A stretch of 64,000 nucleotides of DNA, from NCBI RefSeq assembly GCF_003254295.1, contig NZ_QKZO01000012.1, positions 1 through 64,000 on the forward strand. Reading direction: 5' to 3'. A program made the position numbers and the translations under genes. Of this stretch, positions 55,329 to 63,939 are shown one piece after another; positions within the stretch are counted from its first letter, which is position 1, and each line of letters begins with the position of its first letter. The notes below the pieces were generated by a model. The model searched no databases, was not told where the DNA came from, and saw nothing but the letters and a program-made list of their open reading frames with translations. Source of the DNA: Rhodobacter capsulatus. GTDB lineage: Bacteria > Pseudomonadota > Alphaproteobacteria > Rhodobacterales > Rhodobacteraceae.

Positions 55329-56218
55329 TTCAGCCACCTTTCCGACCGCATCCGCAGCCAGATGTAAAGGATATTGGCGAAAGCGGTGATCAGGATCATG
55401 CCGAAGGCCATCGCATAGCCCAGATGCGGATTGCCCAGAACGTCACCGCGGATCTGCGCGAAGAGCATGATCGGCACGATGTTCAGGCTCGATCCCGTCA
55501 GCGCAATGGCGGTGGCGACGGCGCCAAAGGCATTGGCGAAGAGCAGCGCGAAGGTGCCCAAAAGCGACGGGAAAAGGATCGGCAGCGCGACCGAGGTCCA
55601 GTATTGCGTCGCGGTGGCGCCCAGCGATTGCGCCGCTTCGCGCCATTCGCGTTTCAGACCGTCGAGCGCCGGGGTGATGATCAGGATCATCAGCGGGATC
55701 TGAAAGAAGATATAGGTGATCGTCAGGCCCCAGAACGACAGGATGTTGAAGCCATGCGCCCGCAGGTTGATGCCGAATTCGGTGCGCAGCCAGACGGTGA
55801 CAAGGCCGAGGGGGCCAAGCGTCGCCAGAAAGGCGAAGGCGAGCGGCACGCCCGCGAAATTCGAGGCGACGCCGGAAAAGGTGAGCAAAGGCGCGCGGAT
55901 CCCCCGCGGCAGACCGCCCAGCACCATCGCCGCGGCCATCAGAAAGCCGATCAGCGCGCCCAAGGCCGCCGAGGCCACGGAAATCTTGATCGAGATCCAG
56001 TAGCTCGCCAGGATCGAGGGGGTGAAGAGCCCGATCAGGTTTTCAAAGGTGAAACTGCCATCGGCGCGTTGAAAGGCGCCGATCACGATCTTCATCGTCG
56101 GCGCGATCAGGAACAGGCCCACGAAGAGCGCGAAGGGAACGAGGCCCAGCCAGGCAAGGCGCAACCGTCGGCGGGACGGGGCGGCCGGGGGGGCGGCGGG
56201 GGGGGATGTGTCGGTCAC
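55325..56218 (-). CDS. ABC importer permease (first, PotB/PhnU-like)
   Basis: The 297-aa membrane protein has a proline-rich N-terminal tail, a first helix (LGLVPFALFVGLFLIAPTMK) and five further ones, with the loop EAAQSLGATATQYWTSVALP. It starts at a GTG (56218) with an AAGGG site; no nearby ATG is in frame at a sensible place. It lies 70 bp downstream of the binding protein and is coupled to the second permease. Confidence 0.85.
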   Translation of the reverse strand: MTDTSPPAAPPAAPSRRRLRLAWLGLVPFALFVGLFLIAPTMKIVIGAFQRADGSFTFENLIGLFTPSILASYWISIKISVASAALGALIGFLMAAAMVLGGLPRGIRAPLLTFSGVASNFAGVPLAFAFLATLGPLGLVTVWLRTEFGINLRAHGFNILSFWGLTITYIFFQIPLMILIITPALDGLKREWREAAQSLGATATQYWTSVALPILFPSLLGTFALLFANAFGAVATAIALTGSSLNIVPIMLFAQIRGDVLGNPHLGYAMAFGMILITAFANILYIWLRMRSERWLK

Positions 56219-56288
56219 GGCGGCCCTTGGTCGGGAGCGGGAAAACCGCCCCCGGGATCCCCGGAGGCGGCACAATCTTTCGAGCCGA

Positions 56289-57386
56289 TTACTGGACGTT
56301 GGCGCCCACGACCTTGTCCCAGCCCTCGGTGACGGCGGCCTTGTTGGCATCCTGTTCCGCAAGGGTCGGGAAATAGGCGGCCTGATAGGCTTCCGCCGGA
56401 GGCAGCTTGGCCATCGCCTCGGCATCAAGCTTGCCCGCCGCCGCCATCGCGTTGAAGCGCGCCGGGTGGCAATAGCCCTTCAGCCAGAGGTTCTGACCTT
56501 CATCCGAATAAAGGTATTCCATCCAGAGTTTCGCGGCATTCGGATGCGGCGCATGGGCCGAGATCGCCTGCACATAGACGCCCGCCAGAACGCCGGTCTG
56601 CGGCACCACCACCTCGACCGGCGGGTTGCCCTTGAGCGTGTCGCGCGCCGACAGCGCGTTATAGTCCCACATCACCACGATCGGCGTGGCGCCTTGCGCC
56701 AGCGTGCCCGCCTTGCCGATGACCGGCACGAAATTGCCCGCGTCGTTCATCGCCTTGAAGTAATCGAGCCCCTTGGCCCCGGCTTCGGCGCCCGCCGCAC
56801 CGCCATTCGCCATGCCCGCGGCCAGAACCGCCAGGATCGCCTGGTTCGAGGCGCGCGGATCGCCCGCCAGCGCCACCTGACCGGCGTAATCCGCTTTCAG
56901 CAGATCGGCCCAGTCGGCGGGCGGCACCGGCACCAGATCCTTGTTCACCATGAAGGACATGACGCCATAATAGTCGCCATACCAGTAGCCGTCGGCATCC
57001 TTGATCTCGGCCGGGATCTCGTCCCAGGTCGAGACCTTGTAGGGCTGGATCAGCCCTTCTTCCTTGGCCTGCGGGCCGAAGGACAGGCCGACGTCGATCA
57101 CGTCGGGGGCCTGCGGGCCGGTGTTGCCCTTGTTGGCGCGGATCGCCTCCAGCTCGTCGGCCGAACCGGCGTCGGGGTTCAACTCGTTCACCTTGATGTC
57201 GGGATACTTGGCCTTGAAGCCCTCGATCACCGCGCCGTAGCCACACCAGTCATGCGGCAGCGCGATCGTCGTCAGCTGGCCTTCGGCCTTGGCGGCGGCT
57301 TCCAGCGCGGCCAGATCCTCGGCGTGAACAAGCGCCGTCGTGGCCATCAGCAAAGCCGCACCGGCAAGGACGTGCATCGGTTTCAT
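56289..57386 (-). CDS. ABC importer periplasmic binding protein, likely for a phosphorus compound
   Basis: The 365-aa protein has a signal peptide ending in ALVHA and the type I/II binding-protein fold seen in iron(III), polyamine and 2-aminoethylphosphonate receptors: LTTIALPHDWCGYGAVIEGF, DVIDVGLSFGPQAKEEGL, YGDYYGVMSFMVNKDLV, GDPRASNQAILAVLAAG and IVVMWDYNALSARD. There is no tyrosine pair for iron that I can pick out with confidence. A Pho box ends 69 bp before its ATG, so it probably binds a phosphonate or organophosphate. 2-Aminoethylphosphonate would suit phnXW in the same window. It heads the importer operon. Confidence 0.8.
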   Translation of the reverse strand: MKPMHVLAGAALLMATTALVHAEDLAALEAAAKAEGQLTTIALPHDWCGYGAVIEGFKAKYPDIKVNELNPDAGSADELEAIRANKGNTGPQAPDVIDVGLSFGPQAKEEGLIQPYKVSTWDEIPAEIKDADGYWYGDYYGVMSFMVNKDLVPVPPADWADLLKADYAGQVALAGDPRASNQAILAVLAAGMANGGAAGAEAGAKGLDYFKAMNDAGNFVPVIGKAGTLAQGATPIVVMWDYNALSARDTLKGNPPVEVVVPQTGVLAGVYVQAISAHAPHPNAAKLWMEYLYSDEGQNLWLKGYCHPARFNAMAAAGKLDAEAMAKLPPAEAYQAAYFPTLAEQDANKAAVTEGWDKVVGANVQ

Positions 57387-57454
57387 CTGTCTCTCTCCCC
57401 GTTATCGGAAGGTTGGGCCCACAATGGGCACCAGCCAGCACCTAGGCGCGTTCT

Positions 57455-57472
57455 GTGACAGTCTGTTGACAG
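57455..57472 (-). promoter_or_regulatory. Pho box before the ABC importer
   Basis: Read on the minus strand the site is CTGTCAACAGACTGTCAC, two seven-base units 11 bp apart, one base off the CTGTCAT unit in each. It points toward the binding-protein gene and lies 69 bp before its ATG. Confidence 0.7.
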
Positions 57473-57678
57473 CCAGGCCCCCGGCGGTCGGTCGTGGCCG
57501 ACAGCGAAAGACTTGCCCGAAAACCAGCCGCTTGCAACATTTCTGTTATCGATCCGTCACATTCAGCCGGAACGCGAGCTTGCCGCTGCGGCAGGTCGCG
57601 CAAGCCCTGCTGCGGGGGGTGGATTTTTCGGGCAACTGCGTCATTCTTGAACGTGAGCAAACCGAATGGGAGGATGGA

Positions 57679-57996
57679 ATGGCCGAGATCAGCAAGGATT
57701 TCACCGGGCAGACGGTGATCTGCACCTTCGAAATGACCCCCGCGACGGCGATCGAACTGATGGAGGCGCTGCAATCGGCCTATGCCGAGTGCATCAGCAA
57801 ATCGGCGGGGTTCATCGGCGCGGGGCTGCACATGAACGATGCCCACACCCGCATCGCCACCTATTCGAAATGGGAAAAGCGCGGCGATTATCAGGCGATG
57901 CTGCGCAGCCCCGAGATGATCACCCGCAATCGCCACATCGCCACTTTGTGCCGCAGCTTCGAGCCGGTGATGTATGAGGTTGCCGCCGATTTCTAG
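57679..57996 (+). CDS. Antibiotic-biosynthesis-monooxygenase-fold (ABM) protein
   Basis: The 105-aa product resembles ABM-type small ferredoxin-like proteins: an opening strand VICTFEMTPATAIELMEAL, a middle GFIGAGLHMNDAHTRIATYSKW with the usual tryptophan, and a last helix-strand LRSPEMITRNRHIATLCRSFEPV. The family includes heme or quinol oxygenases and structural relatives; the reaction is unknown. The ATG has a GGGAGGATGG ribosome site. It is divergent from the Pho-box importer and may share the regulatory region. Confidence 0.75.
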   Translation: MAEISKDFTGQTVICTFEMTPATAIELMEALQSAYAECISKSAGFIGAGLHMNDAHTRIATYSKWEKRGDYQAMLRSPEMITRNRHIATLCRSFEPVMYEVAADF

Positions 57997-58050
57997 GTCC
58001 GAACCGGACGGATTCAGGGTTCGTTAACCCTGTGGGCGCAGGATCGGTGC

Positions 58051-58515
58051 ATGAGCCTCATGGACCGATTCCCGCTTCCGGGGCAGACCCGGTTCTTCAC
58101 GCTCCGCCTTTTGCGGACCGGAAGCTGTCTGCTTGTCGATCACATCGCAGACCTGCGGGCCGCCTGGGCCGCGATGGTCGCCGAACATCCCACCATCTGC
58201 GGCGCGATGGTGGTTCTGCCCGATCACCTGCATGCGGTGCTGACGCTGCCGCCGGGGCCGCGGGCGGTGTCGGTGCGCTGGTCGCAATTGCGCCGCGATT
58301 TCGCGGGCCGTGTCGCCCCCGAGGCGCCCGAGACGATCTGGCAGCCCGAGATCCTGATCGAGCCGCTGCCGGATGCGGCCGCGGTGAACCGCGCCCTGGC
58401 CTTTTGCTGGGAGGCGCCGGTGCGGCTGGGTCTGGCGAAACATCCCGAGGACTGGCCCTATTCCTCGCTGCACCGCGATCTGCGCATTGCCGCAAGGCGG
58501 CGGATGGGGGCCTAG
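58051..58515 (+). CDS. REP-associated tyrosine transposase-like (RAYT) protein, probably inactive
   Basis: The 154-aa product follows the RAYT/Y1-transposase pattern: FFTLRLLRTGSCLLVDHIADL, AMVVLPDHLHAVLTLPPG (the HUH metal pair is HLH) and HPEDWPYSSLHRDLR. In active relatives the region before the last motif reads YCWxNPVKHG with the catalytic tyrosine; here it is AFCWEAPVRLGL, with Phe for Tyr. The WQRRFWEH-type stretch is also eroded to IWQPEILIEPL. It probably cannot cut DNA, and may be a domesticated or decaying remnant. REP-like hairpins lie directly downstream. The ATG at 58051 has no strong ribosome site. Confidence 0.7.
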   Translation: MSLMDRFPLPGQTRFFTLRLLRTGSCLLVDHIADLRAAWAAMVAEHPTICGAMVVLPDHLHAVLTLPPGPRAVSVRWSQLRRDFAGRVAPEAPETIWQPEILIEPLPDAAAVNRALAFCWEAPVRLGLAKHPEDWPYSSLHRDLRIAARRRMGA

Positions 58516-58578
58516 GCCCCTGCCCTTTTTTTGACCGAGGCCATCGCCGAGGTCATGCGCCACATTTGCCTCAGGATC

Positions 58579-58630
58579 GCCGAGGGCCCAAAGGCCCTCG
58601 GCCAGCGCCCGCCCCGCCCTCGGCGGGCGC
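58579..58630. repeat. REP-like double hairpin
   Basis: Two adjoining perfect hairpins stand 63 bp after the RAYT-like gene. GCCGAGGGCC (58579-58588) pairs with 58593-58602 across a CAAA loop, and GCGCCCGCC (58605-58613) pairs with 58622-58630. Such paired GC hairpins next to a RAYT gene are typical of REP/REPIN units. Confidence 0.65.
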
Positions 58631-58758
58631 TTCTCGCCCGCCGGGTCAGGCGCTGGCCTCTGGTGCGCTTGGGGAAACGGTCGTGCCGGGCGGTTGCGCG
58701 ACGGGCGGGGAAACGCGTTGCGTTTCCTGTTCCGCCCGATCCCGCGGTCGGGGCAACT

Positions 58759-60417
58759 TCAGCCCTGATCCCGCCAGCGGTTCACCATCGGATAGCGCCG
58801 ATCCAGCCAGAACGCCCGTGTCGTCAGCCGCGGCCCGGGCGCGGACTGGAACCGCTTCCATTCGGAAATGTAAAGCAGATGCTCGATCCGTTTCACCGTC
58901 GCGCGGTCAAACCCCGCCGCGACGATCTGATCGACTGATTGATCGCCCTCGACCAGCCGCTCCAGAATCGCATCCAGCACCTCATAGGGCGGCAGGCTGT
59001 CCTGATCCGTCTGGTTCTCGCGCAGCTCGGCGCTTGGCGGCTTGTCGATGATCGCAACCGGGATCACTTCGCCCGCGGGCGCCCGCATCCAGGGCCGATG
59101 CGTGGCGTTGCGCCACCGGCAGGTCTCGAAGACGCGGGTTTTATAAAGGTCTTTCAGCGGGTTGTAACCTCCCGCCATGTCGCCGTAGATGGTGCAGTAG
59201 CCCACCGCCACCTCGGATTTGTTGCCGGTGGTCAGCAGCATCGCGCCGAACTTGTTCGAGATCGCCATCAGGATCACACCCCGCAGCCGCGACTGGATGT
59301 TCTCCTCGGTCACGTCGGGCGCGGTGCCCGCCAGCACATGGGCCAGCGCGCCCTCGACCGCCGCCCGGGGCTCCTCGATGGCGACCGTATCGAGCCGCGC
59401 CCCCAGCCGCCGCGCCAGATCGGCGGCATCATCAAGCGAGCCCTGCGAGGTGTAGCGCGAGGGCAGCATCACGCAATGCACGTTCCCGGCCCCGAGCGCA
59501 TCGGCGGCGATGACCGCCACCAGCGCGGAATCGATCCCGCCCGAGAGCCCCAGAACCACCCTGGAAAACCCGGATTTGCGCAGATAATCCTGCAGCCCCA
59601 GCACCATGGCGCGGTAATCCTGCTCGATGTCGCCGGGCGGCGGCACGATCTCGCCCGGCACCGCCCGCCAGCCCGCCGCGCTGCGCTGCAGATCGACATG
59701 CACCACCGCTTCCTCGAAGGCGGGCAGCTGCACCGCCACCTCTCCATCGGGGTTCAGCACGAAACTGGCGCCATCGAAGAGCTGATCATCCTGCCCGCCG
59801 ACCATGTTCAGATACAAAAGCGGCAGCCCGGTTTCCGCCACCCGCGCCACCGTCACCGCGCGGCGCAGATCCAGCTTGCCGCGCCGATAGGGCGAGCCAT
59901 TGGGCACCATCAGCACCTCGGCCCCCGCCGCCGCCAAGGCCCCCGCCACATCCGGGTGCCAGGCATCCTCGCAGACCGGGATGCCCAGCGCCACCGGGCC
60001 AAGCCGCAAGGGGTCGCTGACCGGCCCTTGATCGAAGAGCCGCATCTCGTCAAAGACATCGTCATGCGGCAGATGATGCTTGAGCGCGCGGGCGATCACC
60101 CGGCCGTCCTTCAGCACCCACCAGGCGTTGTAACTTCCTGTTTCATCGACATAAGGCCCGCCAATGCCCAGCGCGGGCCCGTCCATCACCTGCGCCGCCA
60201 GCGCCCGCATCGCCGCCATCGCATCGCGCAGGAAGGCCGGTTTCAGCACCAGATCCTGGGTCTGATAGCCGGTCAGGAACATCTCGGGCAGCGCCACCAG
60301 ATCGGCCCCCGCGGCGCGGCCCGCCTGCCAGGCCGCCAGCGCCTTTTCGGTATTGGCGGCCAGCGCCCCCACCGTCGGGTTCAGTTGCGCAAGGGTGATG
60401 CGGAAACGATCTGTCAT
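58759..60417 (-). CDS. nadE: Glutamine-dependent NAD synthetase
   Basis: The 552-aa enzyme makes NAD from nicotinate adenine dinucleotide with glutamine and ATP (EC 6.3.5.1). The N-terminal nitrilase-type amidase domain (about 1-250) has LVALPEMFLTGY (Glu), LKHHLPHDDVFDE (Lys) and the catalytic cysteine in GIPVCEDAWHPD. The C-terminal synthetase domain shows the PP-loop LGLSGGIDSAL, TTGNKSEVAVGY, GDMAGGYNPLKD and KPPSAELREN. The ATG at 60417 begins the amidase motif. It is divergent from the MORN gene. Confidence 0.95.
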   Translation of the reverse strand: MTDRFRITLAQLNPTVGALAANTEKALAAWQAGRAAGADLVALPEMFLTGYQTQDLVLKPAFLRDAMAAMRALAAQVMDGPALGIGGPYVDETGSYNAWWVLKDGRVIARALKHHLPHDDVFDEMRLFDQGPVSDPLRLGPVALGIPVCEDAWHPDVAGALAAAGAEVLMVPNGSPYRRGKLDLRRAVTVARVAETGLPLLYLNMVGGQDDQLFDGASFVLNPDGEVAVQLPAFEEAVVHVDLQRSAAGWRAVPGEIVPPPGDIEQDYRAMVLGLQDYLRKSGFSRVVLGLSGGIDSALVAVIAADALGAGNVHCVMLPSRYTSQGSLDDAADLARRLGARLDTVAIEEPRAAVEGALAHVLAGTAPDVTEENIQSRLRGVILMAISNKFGAMLLTTGNKSEVAVGYCTIYGDMAGGYNPLKDLYKTRVFETCRWRNATHRPWMRAPAGEVIPVAIIDKPPSAELRENQTDQDSLPPYEVLDAILERLVEGDQSVDQIVAAGFDRATVKRIEHLLYISEWKRFQSAPGPRLTTRAFWLDRRYPMVNRWRDQG

Positions 60418-60565
60418 GCTGGATCCTGTCTGTTGCCCCTGATGTAACGCCAAGGGCGGGCGGGGAAAAGCACCCGGGCGCGAAATCCGCGGCCGCCGGG
60501 CGCTTGTCACGCTTTTGGCACGCCATTAGGTTTGCGCCGATCGGGCCATCAGGCGGGGGAAAAGC

Positions 60566-62020
60566 ATGGGGCAAGCGGGCAAGCGGGGGCTGATGCTGGC
60601 GGCGGCGCTGGTTTTCGCCGGGGCGGCGCAGGCCGAAGAGGTGCAGACCAAGCAATATCAGGACGGCGGCATTTACGAGGGCACGTTCAAGGACGGCAAG
60701 CAGGACGGCCATGGCAAATACCGCCTGCCCTCGGGTTACGAATACGAAGGCGACTGGCGCGCGGGCGAAATCGTCGGTCAGGGCCGCGCCCGCTTTCCCG
60801 ACGGCTCGATCTACGAGGGCAGCTTTGCCCGCGGCAAGCCCGAGGGCCGCGGCAAGATCACCTATCCCGATGGCGGCACCTACGAGGGCGACTGGGTCGC
60901 GGGCGAGATCACCGGCACCGGCGTCGCGCTTTATGCCAACGGCACCCGCTACGAGGGCCGCTTCGCCAAGGCGCTGCATGACGGCGCGGGCGTGCTGACC
61001 GGCGCCGACGGCTACCGCTACGAGGGCGACTGGGTGCAGGGCGTGAAACAGGGTCGCGGCAAGATCACCTACCCGGACGGCGCCCGTTACGAAGGCGAGA
61101 TGGCGGGCGGCTTGCGCGCAGGCCGCGGCACGCTGATCCTGAAGACCGGGGTCACCTATGAGGGCGACTGGAAGGCCGGTCAGATGGAGGGTCAGGGCGT
61201 GCTGATCCAGCCCAATGGCGACCGCTACGAGGGCGCGATGGTGGCGGGCAAGCGGCAGGGCAAGGGCCGGGTGACCTACGCCAACGGCGATCTTTACGAG
61301 GGCGAGTTTCTGGCCGACAAGCCGCAGGGTCAAGGCCATTTCCGCGGCGCGGACGGCTATGACTACACCGGCGGCTGGGTCGAGGGCCGAATCGAGGGCC
61401 GGGGCCGGGCGCGTTTCCCCGACGGCTCGGTCTACGAGGGCGATTTCCGCAATGACATGCCCGAGGGCACGGGCAAGATCACCTATCCCGACGGCGCCAG
61501 CTACGAGGGCGGCTGGGTCGCGGGCAACATCGCCGGCCGGGGCCTGGCGCGTTATGCGAACGGCCTTGTTTATGAAGGCGAATTTCTGGACGCCCGGCAG
61601 CATGGCAAGGGCAGGATGACCTATCCCGACGGCTATGTCTATGACGGCGACTGGGCCGACGGCACAAGGCAGGGCCGCGGCCGCGCCACCCATCCCGACG
61701 GCACGATCTACGAGGGCGGCTTCGAGGCCGGGCAGCGCTCGGGCCGGGGCAAGCTGATCACGCCCGACGGCTTCACCTATGACGGCATGTGGCGCGACGG
61801 CGAGATCGACGGGCCGGGCAAGGCCAGCTATGCCAATGGCGATGTCTACGAGGGCAATTTCGTGCAGGGCCGCCGTCAGGGCAAGGGGGTGATGCGCTAC
61901 GCCTCGGGCAAGGTCGCGGGCGGCACCTGGGCCGAGGACCGTCTGGCCGAACCGGCCGAAGCGCTGCCCCCTCCCCCGCCGCCGCAACCGCAAGCCCAAC
62001 CGCCCGGAAGCGCCGAGTGA
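60566..62020 (+). CDS. Exported MORN-repeat protein with 18 repeats
   Basis: The 484-aa product has a signal peptide (LMLAAALVFAGAAQAEE) and then 18 consecutive 23-residue MORN repeats (about 35-450), with the consensus YEGDWxxGxxxGxGxxxYPDG. The mature part is thus a long, flat or curved beta-strand stack. The C-terminal tail is rich in proline (PPPPPPQPQAQPPG). MORN proteins hold other proteins or bind phospholipids, and exported bacterial ones of this size are usually uncharacterised. The ATG at 60566 has a GGGGGAAAA ribosome site and is divergent from nadE. At the DNA level the repeats have a 69-bp period with much sequence drift, so the array is old. Confidence 0.92.
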   Translation: MGQAGKRGLMLAAALVFAGAAQAEEVQTKQYQDGGIYEGTFKDGKQDGHGKYRLPSGYEYEGDWRAGEIVGQGRARFPDGSIYEGSFARGKPEGRGKITYPDGGTYEGDWVAGEITGTGVALYANGTRYEGRFAKALHDGAGVLTGADGYRYEGDWVQGVKQGRGKITYPDGARYEGEMAGGLRAGRGTLILKTGVTYEGDWKAGQMEGQGVLIQPNGDRYEGAMVAGKRQGKGRVTYANGDLYEGEFLADKPQGQGHFRGADGYDYTGGWVEGRIEGRGRARFPDGSVYEGDFRNDMPEGTGKITYPDGASYEGGWVAGNIAGRGLARYANGLVYEGEFLDARQHGKGRMTYPDGYVYDGDWADGTRQGRGRATHPDGTIYEGGFEAGQRSGRGKLITPDGFTYDGMWRDGEIDGPGKASYANGDVYEGNFVQGRRQGKGVMRYASGKVAGGTWAEDRLAEPAEALPPPPPPQPQAQPPGSAE

Positions 62021-62158
62021 GGCCCCGCCCGATGCAATCCTGCCGCGATTTTTCGCATCCCTCCTGCCGTTATTGGCAACTATCCCGCGAATGCGGTAGA
62101 ATGGTAAGAAATCGGTAGGGGAAACCGGGGTATTGCTGAGACAGGCGGGATTCGGCCT

Positions 62159-63649
62159 GTGTGGGCGGTCCGCGCGGAACAGCCCGCAGCGATCGGGCAG
62201 GTGGGTGTGTTGGCAAGTCAGCAGTCCGACATTGATGGCATCGACGGCCGCAAGGAAATCGACCGCCTGTTCGATCTGGAATACGGTCGGCGGCTGGATG
62301 CGGCCTTCCGTTTCGGCCTGATCCTTTCCGTGGGCGTGGTGCTGCATTTCTACCTCGACGGCCTGATGGCGGTCTGGTGGATCGCGGCGCAGGCCGTCGG
62401 GCACGTCGTCCATTTCCTGTTCCTGCGCAGCCGCGGCGAGACCTGCTCGCGCCGCGAGGTGCTGATTGCAGGGGCGGTGTTCTGGTATCTGGTCGCCGCC
62501 TTCATCTGGCTGCCCGCCGAGATGATCACCACCGCGGATCCGGCCTTGCGGATCGGCGGCGCGGCGGGGATGGGGGCGATGCTCGTCTTCCTGATCTATC
62601 GCTCGGACCGGGTGCTGGCGATCATGCTGGGCGAGATCGCGGTGATCGGCGCGGCCATCGCCTGGGTGGTGTTCCGCACCATCCAGCAGCTGGACCATCC
62701 CGGCGCGATCCTTGGCACGATCCTGGCCGCGGCGGGGCTGCATGTCTATTTCTCGCTGACGCTGCTGGCGCATCGGCGCATCCGGATCGAGGCCGAACGG
62801 GCCGCGCTGCGCTCGGTCCAGGCGCAGAAGATGGAGGCGATCGGCCAGCTTGCGGGCGGGGTTGCCCATGATTTCAACAACATCCTGACCGCGGTGATCG
62901 GCAATCTCGATCTTTACGACGCCATGGACACCGAGGCCGAACGGCTCAATGCGGTGACCGAGGCGAAGACGGCGGCCTTGCGCGCGGCGGAACTGGTCAA
63001 GCAGCTGCTCGCCTATGCGCGGCGCACGCAGATGCGGATCACCCGGCGCGATGTCGGGGCGCTGCTCGAACAGCTGCAACTGCTGACGCGGCGGCTTCTG
63101 CCCGCCTCGATCACCCAGGATTTCGAGGCGCCGCAGACGCCGCTCTGGGTCGCGCTGGATGAAAACCAGTTCATCACCGCGCTGGTCAATCTGGTCGTCA
63201 ACGCCCGCGATGCCATGCCCGCGGGCGGCACGCTGACGGTCTCGGCGCGGCCGGTGCATCTGTTCACCGACGACGTGCAGCCCGATGGCACGGTCCTGCC
63301 CGCGGGCGATTACGCGGAGGTGACGGTGGCCGATACCGGCACCGGCATCCCGCCCGAGATCATCCGCCGCGTCACCGAACCCTTCTTCACCACCAAGGCC
63401 GTGGGCCAGGGCTCGGGGCTGGGGCTGAGCATGGTCGATGGCTTCGCCCGGCAATCGGGCGGCCTGCTGACCATCGACAGCTCGTCCGAGGGCACGGCGA
63501 TGCATCTTCTGCTGCCGATCGCCCCGGCCGAGGAAACCCGGCCCGACACCGCCGAAGACACGCCGCCGCCCGAGGCGCCGCAGCCGCAAGGCCGGGCGCA
63601 GCCGGGCGGGCGCGGCCCCGCGCCCGGGCTGCGGATCTCGCAGGCCTGA
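62159..63649 (+). CDS. Membrane sensor histidine kinase (orphan)
   Basis: The product (up to 496 aa) has about six membrane helices in residues 50-210, a histidine box [19 protein letters not shown] of the HDFNN type, N-box [42 protein letters not shown], and a proline-rich tail. HDFNN-type kinases often act with a separate receiver domain; no response regulator is next to it. The start is uncertain: GTG at 62159 keeps the long frame, while GTG at 62207 has a closer AGGTGG site and may be right. Signal unknown. It faces the leucine operon leader on the same strand. Confidence 0.88.
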   Translation: MWAVRAEQPAAIGQVGVLASQQSDIDGIDGRKEIDRLFDLEYGRRLDAAFRFGLILSVGVVLHFYLDGLMAVWWIAAQAVGHVVHFLFLRSRGETCSRREVLIAGAVFWYLVAAFIWLPAEMITTADPALRIGGAAGMGAMLVFLIYRSDRVLAIMLGEIAVIGAAIAWVVFRTIQQLDHPGAILGTILAAAGLHVYFSLTLLAHRRIRIEAERAALRSVQAQKMEAIGQLAGGVAHDFNNILTAVIGNLDLYDAMDTEAERLNAVTEAKTAALRAAELVKQLLAYARRTQMRITRRDVGALLEQLQLLTRRLLPASITQDFEAPQTPLWVALDENQFITALVNLVVNARDAMPAGGTLTVSARPVHLFTDDVQPDGTVLPAGDYAEVTVADTGTGIPPEIIRRVTEPFFTTKAVGQGSGLGLSMVDGFARQSGGLLTIDSSSEGTAMHLLLPIAPAEETRPDTAEDTPPPEAPQPQGRAQPGGRGPAPGLRISQA

Positions 63650-63722
63650 CCCCGCGCCGCCATTTTCCGGGCCGCGCATTTTCGGGCTTTTCATTTTCCC
63701 GCCGCCCCGCCATAGTCCCGTC

Positions 63723-63815
63723 ATGGCACGGAACACGATCAGTTTCATCGGCAAGCGCGGGGCTTTCGCCCCCCTTCTTTCCGTGCGCGGCCTCCTTCTT
63801 CTGAGCCTGCTCTGA
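63723..63815 (+). CDS. Leucine operon leader peptide
   Basis: This 30-codon frame reads MARNTISFIGKRGAFAPLLS then VRGLLLLSLL. The end has six Leu codons in the last seven (CTC CTT CTT CTG, Ser, CTG CTC). A leader of this kind before leuA senses charged leucine tRNA and controls readthrough into leuA by attenuation. Its stop is 124 bp before leuA. Bases upstream (GCCGCCCCGCCATAGTCCCGTC) carry no strong ribosome site. Confidence 0.8.
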   Translation: MARNTISFIGKRGAFAPLLSVRGLLLLSLL

Positions 63816-63859
63816 GCGTGCCCCCGGGCGCGACCGCTCAGATGTATCAGCGCCCACCC

Positions 63860-63891
63860 CCCGAACCCCAGGCGAGACGCTGGCATTCGGG
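63860..63891 (+). promoter_or_regulatory. Hairpin between leucine leader and leuA
   Basis: CCCGAA (63860-63865) pairs with TTCGGG (63886-63891) and the inner CCAG (63868-63871) with CTGG (63880-63883). It lies between the leader and leuA and could be the terminator or anti-terminator arm of attenuation. No T-run follows, so the mechanism is not clear. Confidence 0.45.
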
Positions 63892-63939
63892 AGACCGCAA
63901 GGCTAAGACACCGACATTGAACATTCTCAGGCCCAGACC

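Noticed and set aside
57442-57936. A minus-strand 164-codon gene opposite the ABM protein
   Set aside because: The plus strand has the better ribosome site and a recognisable ABM pattern; the minus frame has none.
60660-61930. 69-bp periodic repeats as a CRISPR array or satellite
   Set aside because: The period equals 23 codons, the frame is open throughout and the units drift in sequence, as expected for MORN coding repeats; there are no identical repeats with unique spacers.
60143-63886. A 1247-codon open frame on the minus strand across the MORN and kinase genes
   Set aside because: It runs antisense to the MORN repeats and to nadE's neighbour; the apparent peptide repeats are reverse-strand images of the MORN periodicity.
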